Shown here one piece after another: positions 41,788 through 51,300 of a stretch of DNA of 64,000 nucleotides; the stretch's first letter is position 1, and every line of letters begins with the position of its first letter. The stretch covers positions 62,001 to 126,000 of the forward strand of contig NZ_JAPZSP010000010.1 in NCBI RefSeq assembly GCF_027531705.1. The letters are read 5' to 3'. Position numbers and translations under genes: made by a program. The DNA is from Flavobacterium sp. Lineage in GTDB: Bacteria > Bacteroidota > Bacteroidia > Flavobacteriales > Flavobacteriaceae. Below the pieces are notes generated by a model that saw only the letters and a program-made list of their open reading frames with translations, made no database searches and was not told where the DNA came from.

Positions 41788-43176
41788 ATGAAATACGATA
41801 TTATAGTTTTAGGAAGTGGACCAGGCGGATATGTTACTGCTATTCGTGCCTCACAATTAGGCTTTAAAGTAGCTGTTGTAGAAAAAGAAAATCTTGGTGG
41901 CGTTTGTTTAAATTGGGGTTGTATCCCAACAAAAGCGTTGTTAAAATCTGCTCAAGTTTTTGACTATTTAAAACATGCTTCCGATTATGGATTAACTGTT
42001 TCTTCGTATGATAAAGATTTTGGAGCTGTTGTTGGAAGAAGCCGAAGTGTTGCAGATGGAATGAGTAAAGGTGTTCAATTTTTGATGAAAAAAAATAAAA
42101 TTGACGTTATCGAAGGTTTCGGAAAACTAAAACCTGGAAAAAAAGTTGATGTAACTGCTGCTGACGGAAAAGTAACTGAATATTCAGCTGACCACATTAT
42201 CATTGCAACTGGTGCTCGCTCAAGAGAATTGCCTAACTTGCCTCAAGATGGTGTAAAAGTTATTGGTTACAGACAAGCAATGACGTTGCCAACTCAACCA
42301 AAATCGATGATTATTGTTGGTTCTGGAGCTATTGGTGTTGAGTTTGCTCATTTTTATAACTCAATGGGAACAAATGTTACTATTGTAGAATTTATGCCAA
42401 ATATCGTTCCTGTTGAAGATGAAGATATTTCTAAACAAATGGAACGTTCAATGAAAAAAGCGGGTGTTTCAATCATGACAAGTTCGTCTGTTGAACGCAT
42501 TGATACTTCTGGTGCTGGTGTAAAAGCTTATGTAAAAACAGCAAAAGGTGAAGAAGTTTTAGAAGCAGATATTTTACTTTCGGCAGTTGGAATTAAAACA
42601 AACATAGAAAACATTGGTCTTGAAGAAGTTGGAATTGCAACTGATAAAGATAAAATTTTGGTAAATGCTTATAACCAAACTAATGTTCCTGGTTATTATG
42701 CGATTGGTGATGTAACTCCTGGGCAAGCATTGGCTCACGTTGCTTCTGCTGAAGGAATTAACTGTGTTGAAAAAATCGCAGGCTTACACGTAGAACCAAT
42801 TGATTACGGAAACGTTCCTGGTTGTACTTATGCAACTCCAGAAATTGCTTCAGTAGGTTTGACCGAAAAACAAGCTAAAGAAAAAGGATACGAATTGAAA
42901 ATTGGAAAATTCCCATTCTCAGCATCTGGAAAAGCAAAAGCAGCAGGTGCTTCTGATGGTTTTGTAAAAGTAATTTTTGATGCCAAATACGGCGAATGGT
43001 TAGGTTGTCACATGATTGGTGCTGGTGTTACCGACATGATTGCAGAAGCAGTTGTAGCAAGAAAACTAGAAACAACTGGACACGAAATCCTAAAAGCAAT
43101 ACATCCACACCCAACTATGAGTGAAGCGGTTATGGAAGCTGTTGCTGATGCTTATGGAGAAGTAATTCACTTGTAG
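41788..43176 (+). CDS. lpdA: dihydrolipoyl dehydrogenase
   Basis: A 462-residue FAD flavoprotein, the E3 component shared by pyruvate and 2-oxoglutarate dehydrogenase complexes, which reoxidises dihydrolipoamide with NAD+. FAD-binding GSGPGGYVTAIRASQLG, redox-active disulfide Cys40/Cys45 in GGVCLNWGCIPTK, NAD-binding GSGAIGVEFAHF, second FAD site YYAIGDV, and the C-terminal His-Glu pair in HPHPTMSEAVMEA are all in place. It is monocistronic, with its own candidate promoter and terminator. No E1 or E2 genes are nearby. Confidence 0.96.
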   Translation: MKYDIIVLGSGPGGYVTAIRASQLGFKVAVVEKENLGGVCLNWGCIPTKALLKSAQVFDYLKHASDYGLTVSSYDKDFGAVVGRSRSVADGMSKGVQFLMKKNKIDVIEGFGKLKPGKKVDVTAADGKVTEYSADHIIIATGARSRELPNLPQDGVKVIGYRQAMTLPTQPKSMIIVGSGAIGVEFAHFYNSMGTNVTIVEFMPNIVPVEDEDISKQMERSMKKAGVSIMTSSSVERIDTSGAGVKAYVKTAKGEEVLEADILLSAVGIKTNIENIGLEEVGIATDKDKILVNAYNQTNVPGYYAIGDVTPGQALAHVASAEGINCVEKIAGLHVEPIDYGNVPGCTYATPEIASVGLTEKQAKEKGYELKIGKFPFSASGKAKAAGASDGFVKVIFDAKYGEWLGCHMIGAGVTDMIAEAVVARKLETTGHEILKAIHPHPTMSEAVMEAVADAYGEVIHL

Positions 43177-43198
43177 AAATACTAAGTTTAAATAGCAA

Positions 43199-43231
43199 AA
43201 ATCCGTTTAGGTTTCTAAACGGATTTTTTTT
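43199..43231 (+). terminator. intrinsic terminator after lpdA
   Basis: Perfect 10-bp stem ATCCGTTTAG (43201-43210) / CTAAACGGAT (43215-43224), 4-nt loop, seven or more T. Confidence 0.85.
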
Positions 43232-43246
43232 GTGGCAACAATAAAT

Positions 43247-43278
43247 AAAAAAGCCTTTCCAAAAATGAAAAGGCTTTT
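43247..43278 (-). terminator. intrinsic terminator of the first T9SS cargo gene
   Basis: Stem AAAAGCCTTT / AAAGGCTTTT (43249-43258 and 43269-43278). On the minus strand it is followed by a T-rich run. It lies directly after the stop codon of the 1583-residue protein. Confidence 0.7.
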
Positions 43279-43297
43279 CCAAAATATATAGTTTGTT

Positions 43298-46200
43298 TTA
43301 GTTTATTACTTTTTTATTAATCACAACATCATCTATTGTAGTTATTTGTACGATCACAACTTGATTAGTTGCTTTTGTAGACACTTTAGTAGTTGAAGCA
43401 TTTATATTTTTTTCTTCCAACAAAAGTCTTCCATTAATGTCGTATACTCTAACTTTATTCATTTTCACTTTTCCAGTGTTTATAACAATGTACTGATCTT
43501 GTTTGTAAACTATCACATTATTTGCATCTAAAACCTGTGTTTGTGTTGCTAAAGTAGATTGGTAAATAATTTCAAATCTTGTATTAAAAACACCTACTTC
43601 TGAAGCAAATGAATAAGAACCATTTGAGAAATTATGAATAGTATTTGTTAAATTATCTTTTAGGAAAATCTCTTGTCCTTCGGCAAACAAACCATCTATA
43701 TTATCAATGCTTATTGTAAACTCACCTGCTGTTTGTGCTTTAAATCCTAATAAGACTACATCAGAAGCATTAAAAGTTGGTCTTCCTTGCACAGAGAATT
43801 CTTCACCATTTATAATTGAAGTCAAAGCTGTTTGGCTATCATTAAAATAATGACCATCAATAGCAGTGTCAATTCCTAAAGTGGCAGTTGGCATATAAGC
43901 AATCATTGTTTGGCTAAACAATCCAGCAGCATTTGTAAGGTTTAACCAAATTCTACTTTTATTGTTAGCGGCTGTTCTAAAAAATTGATTACCATTATCA
44001 GCCACTCTCATATTGTTAGTAAATGAAATTGTTGAAGATGTTGCTTTTACAATAAACCCTTGCCCTACTTGTAGTGTTCCATTTGGCACTAAACCTAGTG
44101 GATCACCAGCATTTGATTTTGTTCTAGTTCCACCCGCTAAAGTATAAGTTGCATAAGATGTATTAGCATCATTATTGGTTTTTCTCCATAAATAAATTGC
44201 TTCTGTTATATTATTTTGGACTATAAAAGTATCAGTATCTATTGTTGAAGGATATGGATTTCCAATTGCATTATAAGTTCCGCTAGTTACAGGAATTGTT
44301 ACAGTACCATTATTTGGAACACCAGTAAAAGTACCTTGCCAAATCGTTGGTGTTGTAGGATGCCAATTAGACATTCTTATTAAATATCCTTTTCCAGTAG
44401 TAAAATTGGTTGCAGATGGTGAAGCAACAACTTCATATAAATTTGTTGATGGGCTATAAGTGTAAAATCTGTTAGCAACAGTACCAGTTGAAAAAGATTG
44501 CAATTGTTGTCCCACAACAGGTGCTGACCACAAAACATAATCTAAACGCATTAACGGTTCTGTTTTTCTTTTAATACTGATAGCTCCGGTATTTTGAGCA
44601 TTTGTTGTTTGAACAAGATTTGCATTGCTCTCAAAAGTCAATGTTCCTCCGTTTACGGCAACACTTCCACCTACTGTCATGTTATGACCTGAGTTGATGA
44701 CTACGTTTCCGCTATTGACAGTACAACTACAACCTGAAATAGATGCTGTTGAATTAAAATTGTCATTAAAAACCAAACTTGAATATCCAGTTGGTTCTAC
44801 ATTCCAGCTTGTTCCATTCCAAACTGAGGTTCCTCCAACAGTGATTGTTACATAACTTGAAATTGCATTAGAACAACTTCCACTTTGGATAACAGCTCTA
44901 AAATAAGTTGTTACATTAAGAAACCCTATACTTTCACCTGATAAAACTGTAGTATTATTTCCAATATCAACTGGTAAAGTAAATGAACTATTAGTAGCTT
45001 TTTGCCATTTTACAACAGCTCCAACATTTCCCGACAGTACCAAATCATCTGGTAATTTATTAGAACAAATTGTTTGATTATTTGAAACCGTTCCTCCTAT
45101 AGCTGTTGGAGTAACCGTGATTCTTACAACATTTGAATTTAACGATGTACATCCGCCAGTTACTACCGCTCTAAAATATTTTGTAACAGAAAGATTTCCA
45201 ATTGTTGCTGCTGCTAATGTTGCAGTTGTAGCTCCAGTAATGTTGGAGAAAGTGGCATTATCAAGCGATGATTGCCATTGGATTGTTCCTGTATTACCAG
45301 ACAATGTAATGGATGCTGGCAGAGCACCTGCGCAAATTGTTTGATTAGCCGAAACAGTTCCTACTGTAGGTAAAGTTGTTACAGTAACCGCTAGAGTTCT
45401 AGTTCCACTTGTACCACAACCATTAATTGCTCTAACCGTTATATTTCCGTTTTGTCCTATTGTTCCTGCTGTAACAGTTATTGTGTTAGTTGTATTTCCT
45501 GAAGTAATTGTCCATCCTGTTGGCACTGTCCATGCATAAGAAGTTGCATTCGTCACATTTGCAACACTGTATGTCTGATTTGTTGCAGACGGACATTGAA
45601 TAGTTACTCCTGAAATAACACTTGGTGTTGCAGGATTTCCGGTTGGACTTGTTATTATTGTAATTACGTTACTTGTAGAAAAACAACTATTTGCATTTGT
45701 TCCAACTGCACTAACAATTCTTCTGTAATATCTCACTGCATTTGTACCAGTCGCCGTAATAGCTATTGGTGTATAATCTTCAGTAGTTGCTCCAGAAATA
45801 TTTGTAAAAGTGCTATTATTAGTTGAAATTTGCCATTGAAAAGAGATTGATGGATTGGTTGTATTTCCATTATAAACATACGAAGTTCCATTAATCAAGC
45901 CTGGCGAATTACCTGAACAAACAGCAGTATTTGTTGCTACAAGTGTATTCGAATCTATAACAAAAGGCGTCAAACTAAAGTTGACAATATTATTTCCTCC
46001 ATTTTCATAATAATCAAAAACGATATCACTATTTCCATTTAAATAAAGTAAAACGTTACCATAAGAAGTTGGTGCTTGTTCTTTCCATTCATCAAATACT
46101 TTTACACCATTAACATATACTCTAACACCATCATCTCCGCTAAAGTTAGCCATATAGCATCCAGTTTTAGTTGAATGCATTCTATATCTAACGGCATATT

Positions 46201-48049
46201 GTTGTGTATAAATACTTGTTCTTACAGCTCCATTTGAATATATTGGGAAACAAACGAAGTCGCCTGTAAAATTTTCGGTAATAGTTTCGGTTGGAATAGT
46301 ATAATATCCAGCATAATTTGCATCTATAAATGGCGTTACAGAAGCTGGTGTAGTTGGATTTGTAGCAGCTGGAGAAGTTCCTGTCCAATTATAAACATGC
46401 CCAACCCAATTATCATTTCCAAAAGCCAATTGCGAATCCTGTGTGTTCCCAATACTATTTAAAACTAACGTAATCATTCCTCCAGCAGAGTTATTATTTA
46501 CGCATCCACCTTTGCTTAGAAGCAACTTTATTTGTCCTGAAAATATTGCTGTCCAGGTTAAAGATGTCCCATTTAATCCATACGAAAATGCCGTAGAACC
46601 AATATTTAAGTTTGTTGCAGCATCTATAACTGTCAAAGTTTCTACATCAGAAGGAAAGACATTACCAACTGAAAAAGTATAAGTAAAACCTTTTACAATA
46701 TCGATTAGTAAATATTGTCCAGCATTAACCGTTGGTGAATAAATTGTATTTGAACTATCTATACAAAAAGTATTTAATGCTCCTACTTGTGTCATTGTGT
46801 TTGAATAAGAACATGGCTCAAATGCAATTGTATTTATAACAACAACATTGCTTATATAAACACATGATTGTGAAGCAGCAGAAGCAGTTACTAATCGTCT
46901 GTAACTAGTGGCAACAGTAGTTGAATTTGTTATTGCAAGTGGTGTATAATCTTTGGAAGTTGCACCACTAATATTTGTAAAGGTAACACCATTTGTAGAA
47001 GATTGCCATTGATAGGAGATTGTTGGATTTACGACAGTACCAGAATAAACATAATTTGTTCCTGTGATTATTCCAGGTGCAGAACCGCTATTTACAGAAG
47101 TTACTGTAGATGATATAGAATTAGAACTTGGATCGAAAGGAGCAAGACTAAAATTTACCACATTTCCTCCTCCATTTTCATAATAATCAAAAACAATTTC
47201 ACTGTTTCCAGTTAAATATAGCATAACATTTCCATAAGCCGATACACCTTGTTCTTTCCATTCATCAAATATTCTTACTCCATCCACATAAACACGAATT
47301 CCGTCGTCTCCGCTGAAAGTAGCCATATAGCAACCAACTTTGGTAGACCTCATTCTGTATCTAACGGCAAATTGTTCGGTATAAATATTTGTTACATTAT
47401 TTCCATTTGAATTTAGAGGAAAACAAGCTCCATTACCTCCAAAAGTTTCTGCAATTGTTTCAGAATTGATTGCATAATTTCCGGCATAGTTAGCACCAAC
47501 AAAAGGAGTTGTAGCTGATATAGTTGTTGGTGAAGTTCCTCCCGGCGGTGCATTTCCTGTCCAGTTGTAAACATGTCCAATCCATTGATTAACACCAAAA
47601 GCTGCTTGCGAATCTTGTGTGTTTCCAATTGAATTTAACTTCAAGGTTAGAGCGCCACCAGCAGAATTGTCATTAACACAATTCCCTTTTGACACTAAAA
47701 TTTTAATTGAGCCTGATAAACTTGCTGTCCAAGTTATTGACGCTCCTGAGAAAGAAGAGGCAAAAGCGCCAAGACTAGCATTAGTCGAAGCATTAAGAAT
47801 TGTCAAATTCTCATTTTCAAAAAAGAAAGCATTTCCAATAGAAAAGGTATAATTAAATCCTTTTACAACATTAACAACAACATATTGTCCTGCGCGAACA
47901 CTAGACGTTGTAATTGTGGTTGTATTATCAATGCAAAATATATTTGTTGTACCAACTTGAGTTAAGGGTGTTCCAGTATAATTACATTGTGAAAAACCTA
48001 CTAAACCCAACATAAAAAAACCTAAACTTGCAAAAAACTTCATTTTCAA
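43298..48049 (-). CDS. giant T9SS-secreted protein with duplicated PA14-like modules (type C sorting domain)
   Basis: A 1583-residue secreted protein with signal peptide MKMKFFASLGFFMLGLVGFSQ. Two near-identical blocks of about 390 residues follow (about 22-410 and 412-800). Each has a Cys-containing beta domain (AGQYVVVNVVKGFNYTFSIGN), a PA14-like module (VRYRMRSTKVGCYMATFSGDDG, FDEWKEQ, VFDYYENGGGN) and an Ig-like domain (SYQWQSSTNG). A PKD-like domain (about 815-895) and Ig-like repeats with TICAG/TICSN follow. The last 380 residues form a conserved C-terminal region shared with the next protein and ending in a T9SS sorting domain of the ChiA type (type C). No catalytic domain is seen, so an adhesin or glycan-binding surface protein is inferred. 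A possible -7 element lies at 48113-48106. Confidence 0.8.
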   Translation of the reverse strand: MKMKFFASLGFFMLGLVGFSQCNYTGTPLTQVGTTNIFCIDNTTTITTSSVRAGQYVVVNVVKGFNYTFSIGNAFFFENENLTILNASTNASLGAFASSFSGASITWTASLSGSIKILVSKGNCVNDNSAGGALTLKLNSIGNTQDSQAAFGVNQWIGHVYNWTGNAPPGGTSPTTISATTPFVGANYAGNYAINSETIAETFGGNGACFPLNSNGNNVTNIYTEQFAVRYRMRSTKVGCYMATFSGDDGIRVYVDGVRIFDEWKEQGVSAYGNVMLYLTGNSEIVFDYYENGGGNVVNFSLAPFDPSSNSISSTVTSVNSGSAPGIITGTNYVYSGTVVNPTISYQWQSSTNGVTFTNISGATSKDYTPLAITNSTTVATSYRRLVTASAASQSCVYISNVVVINTIAFEPCSYSNTMTQVGALNTFCIDSSNTIYSPTVNAGQYLLIDIVKGFTYTFSVGNVFPSDVETLTVIDAATNLNIGSTAFSYGLNGTSLTWTAIFSGQIKLLLSKGGCVNNNSAGGMITLVLNSIGNTQDSQLAFGNDNWVGHVYNWTGTSPAATNPTTPASVTPFIDANYAGYYTIPTETITENFTGDFVCFPIYSNGAVRTSIYTQQYAVRYRMHSTKTGCYMANFSGDDGVRVYVNGVKVFDEWKEQAPTSYGNVLLYLNGNSDIVFDYYENGGNNIVNFSLTPFVIDSNTLVATNTAVCSGNSPGLINGTSYVYNGNTTNPSISFQWQISTNNSTFTNISGATTEDYTPIAITATGTNAVRYYRRIVSAVGTNANSCFSTSNVITIITSPTGNPATPSVISGVTIQCPSATNQTYSVANVTNATSYAWTVPTGWTITSGNTTNTITVTAGTIGQNGNITVRAINGCGTSGTRTLAVTVTTLPTVGTVSANQTICAGALPASITLSGNTGTIQWQSSLDNATFSNITGATTATLAAATIGNLSVTKYFRAVVTGGCTSLNSNVVRITVTPTAIGGTVSNNQTICSNKLPDDLVLSGNVGAVVKWQKATNSSFTLPVDIGNNTTVLSGESIGFLNVTTYFRAVIQSGSCSNAISSYVTITVGGTSVWNGTSWNVEPTGYSSLVFNDNFNSTASISGCSCTVNSGNVVINSGHNMTVGGSVAVNGGTLTFESNANLVQTTNAQNTGAISIKRKTEPLMRLDYVLWSAPVVGQQLQSFSTGTVANRFYTYSPSTNLYEVVASPSATNFTTGKGYLIRMSNWHPTTPTIWQGTFTGVPNNGTVTIPVTSGTYNAIGNPYPSTIDTDTFIVQNNITEAIYLWRKTNNDANTSYATYTLAGGTRTKSNAGDPLGLVPNGTLQVGQGFIVKATSSTISFTNNMRVADNGNQFFRTAANNKSRIWLNLTNAAGLFSQTMIAYMPTATLGIDTAIDGHYFNDSQTALTSIINGEEFSVQGRPTFNASDVVLLGFKAQTAGEFTISIDNIDGLFAEGQEIFLKDNLTNTIHNFSNGSYSFASEVGVFNTRFEIIYQSTLATQTQVLDANNVIVYKQDQYIVINTGKVKMNKVRVYDINGRLLLEEKNINASTTKVSTKATNQVVIVQITTIDDVVINKKVIN
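45650..47986 (-). repeat. internal tandem duplication in the 1583-residue secreted protein
   Basis: The codons for residues about 22-410 and about 412-800 encode the same domain series, with long matching stretches such as NSIGNTQDSQ.AFG, GHVYNWTG and SGDDG.RVYV.GV. The two halves are each about 1.17 kb; boundaries are approximate. DNA similarity is clear by eye, but identity was not computed. Confidence 0.75.
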
Positions 48050-48248
48050 AATAAATTTTTTAAAATTAACAACTTCTTATGCCAGTTGTGCTTGCAAAAA
48101 AGTGGCAAAATTATTCCAAAAATATTTCAATTGAATAAAAAATCGATGAAATGCATTTTTTTGATTTAAAAATAAGAATATACGTGCGAACAAAAAATAA
48201 GTAAACACAGATTTAAAAAAATATTCCAATTTTTTGGATGAAAATAAG

Positions 48249-48285
48249 CAAAAAATAAAGCCTCTTTATTGCTAAAGAGGCTTTT
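48249..48285 (-). terminator. intrinsic terminator of the second T9SS cargo gene
   Basis: Perfect 11-bp stem AAGCCTCTTTA (48258-48268) / TAAAGAGGCTT (48273-48283), 4-nt loop, T-rich tail on the minus strand. Confidence 0.8.
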
Positions 48286-48305
48286 ATAAAAAATTTAGTA
48301 AATTT

Positions 48306-51300
48306 TTAGAACAATACTTTCTTAGTAACTACTGAAGAATCTTTAGCTGTTACTTTAACAATCAATACTTGATTAGTTGAACTAATAGCCAATTTAGCTG
48401 TTGCAGCATTAACGTCTTTTTGTTCTACTAACAATCTTCCTTGTATGTCGTAAACTTTTACGTCTTTCATTTGAATAGCACCTGTGTTTACTACTAAATT
48501 TTGGTTTTGTTTGTAAACAGCAACCATGTTTTCATTTAAAACAGGGTTTTGAGTTGCCAATGTAGATTGGTAAACAATTTCAAATCTTGTATTTGCTGTA
48601 CCAGCAGGAGCAGTAAAGTTATACGGTTCATTAGTTAAATTATGAACTGCATTAGTTACATTATCTTTTAAGAAAACTTCTTGTCCATTAGCAAACAATC
48701 CATCTACATGGTCAATTGCTATTGTGTAGTTGCCTTCCGTTTGTGTTTTGAATCCTAAAGCAACTACATCTGAAGCTGTAAATACTGGTTTTCCTTGTAC
48801 TGCAAATTCTTCTCCGTTGATTAATGAGCTCAATTGAGTTGGAATATTATTTTCTAAGAAACGACCGTCTATTGCAGCATCGATTCCTGTTGTAGCAGAT
48901 GGCATATAAGCAACTAGTGCTTGGTTAACAAAACCATTATTATCAGACAAGTTTAACCACACTCTACTTCTTTCTATCGAACTAGTTCTAAAGAATTGTG
49001 TGCTCAATTCACCATTTCTCATTGCATTTGTAAAATTCAATGATGTTGAAGTAGCTTTAGCAATAAATCCTTGTCCAACTTGTATAATTCCATTTGGAAC
49101 TACAGAAGATCCTCCTGCAGTATTAGCAGCTGTACCAACTCCACCAGCTAAAGTATAGGTAGCATAAGATGGACTAGTAGAACTATTTTTCTTTCTCCAG
49201 AAATATAAAGCCTCCGTTAAATTATTAGCTGTAATAAATTCATCCGCATTTATTGTTGATGGGTAAGGATTTCCAACTGCATTATACGTACCACTAGCAA
49301 CAGATAAGCTCACATTCCCATTATTTGGTACACCTGTAAAAGTTCCCATCCAATTAACTTCTGGAGCTGGTGCATTAGCGAACCAATTAGAAGCACGAAT
49401 TAAATATCCATTCCCTTCAGCAAATGGTGTACTTAATGGTGTAGGAACTACTTGAAAAGCTCCTTGACCTGCACTACCTCCAATAGGAGTTGATGTAGGG
49501 TTGAAGAAATAAAAACGATCTGAAACTGTACCTGGTGAAAATGCTTTTAGCATTTGTCCATCAACTGGAGAAGACCATAATGTATAATCTAATCTATTAA
49601 TTGGTGCACTTTCGCGTTTAACAATAATACTTCCTGAGTTATTTACATCAGCATTTTGAATAAGGTTTGCGTTATTTTCTAGGGTAAAAGTTCCTGAACT
49701 TACAGTCAAAGCACCCTCTAAACTAACATTTCTTAAAGATGGAATTGACACGATAGCATTATTATTTACCGTTAAGTTACATGCATTTACATCAGCAACT
49801 TCAGAATAATTTGCAGCAATAACAGCTGTATCTATACTTGTTGGAGTGCCATTATCCCAAAAATTAGGAGAACCTGCCGTCCAAGTTGTTACTTTACCAA
49901 CTACAACCGAAACAGTTTTACCACTAAAAGTTGTTGTACAACCAGTCGCAGTAACAGTACCGCTGGTAATAGTGATAATAGCTCCGTTGGCAACAGCTGG
50001 AAGGTTTGGAGTAACAAAACTAAAATTACCACTAGCATCAGAAGTTCCTGAAACAACAGTAACTAAAGGTCCAGTCATAGAATTAGTATAAGTAAATGAA
50101 CCTGCAGTATTTGGTAACAATCCTGTCATTGTAACAGTTGATGGAGTGTTTATACAAGCAGCAGTAGCTGTAATTGAATCTAAAGTTGGAAGAGGATTAA
50201 CAGTAACTACTGCATTTCCTGTCATTGTTAAATTAATACTACATGCAACATTTGTTGCTTCTACTGTATATGTTCCAGCTACTGTTTGATTTCCGAATGC
50301 AAGAGCTGTTCCAGTTCCTGCTACTAAACTACCTACATTAGAACCATCTCTTTTTAACTGATAGCTAACTCCTAATTGAGAATTAGATAGCCCAACAGCA
50401 ACTCCTGCACCACCAGCACATAAAGACCCAGTACCTGTAACAGTGTAAGCAACTGGATCAACACAAACGATAGTACCATTAAAAGCTAGACCATTTGTTC
50501 CTGATGATGGAGAATTAAATCCCCAACCTCCTGTTGTTGTTTGACCTGATGCGTAATATCTAAAAGTAACTGTTGTTCCTGAAGGAAGATTTTGTAATGC
50601 TGTAACTCCTGATAAATCAATTGCTAAAGTAGCTGGAGTTCCAATCGTTACTGTTGGCGAACCAATTAATGTAAAAGTTGTACCATCTAAACTATAAGCA
50701 AATTGACTCGAAACTCCAGGAGAATTAGCAAATGATGCAGTACCCGAAAAATTAGCTCCAATGTTTGATAAATTTAATGAATATCCTAAATCTGTTTTTA
50801 AAGTGGTTTGGAAATAATCAGTATTTGCGGTTGAAATTCCATTATTTTGAAAACCTTGTGTTCTGAAACTATTACCTGCTGTACTCCAAGCAGCCCCAGC
50901 ACCTCTTGTAACATTACTTAAAGTTGTCGAATTGTCTAAATTGTTATTGAAAGTTGTTGCAGCTAATGATGCAATTGTTGTAGTACCAACACCTGTAAAA
51001 TCCCATCCCGCAATTACAGGATAAGTTACAACTAAGTTTTGATTAACGACAGTTGCTGGATTATAGTTGGTATCACCTGCTTGAGAAGCTGTTATAGTAG
51101 TAGTTCCTGGAGCTACAATTGTAACTGTATTTCCAGAAATTGTTGCTACAGCTGTATTTGAACTTGCATAAGTTACTGTTAATCCAGACGATGCTGTTCC
51201 AGTTAATGCAAAAGGAGCTGTTGCCGTTGTAGCCGAAGCTAGTGCACCAAAAGTTATTGTTTGATTTGCTTTTGCAATTGTAAATGAAAGAGTTGCAGGT

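Noticed and set aside
49846-50091. Val/Pro-rich plus-strand ORFs opposite the T9SS genes (also 45117-45344 and 52666-52920)
   Set aside because: Such ORFs arise from the complement of Thr/Ala/Asn-rich coding sequence; they lack starts with context and have no known homology pattern.
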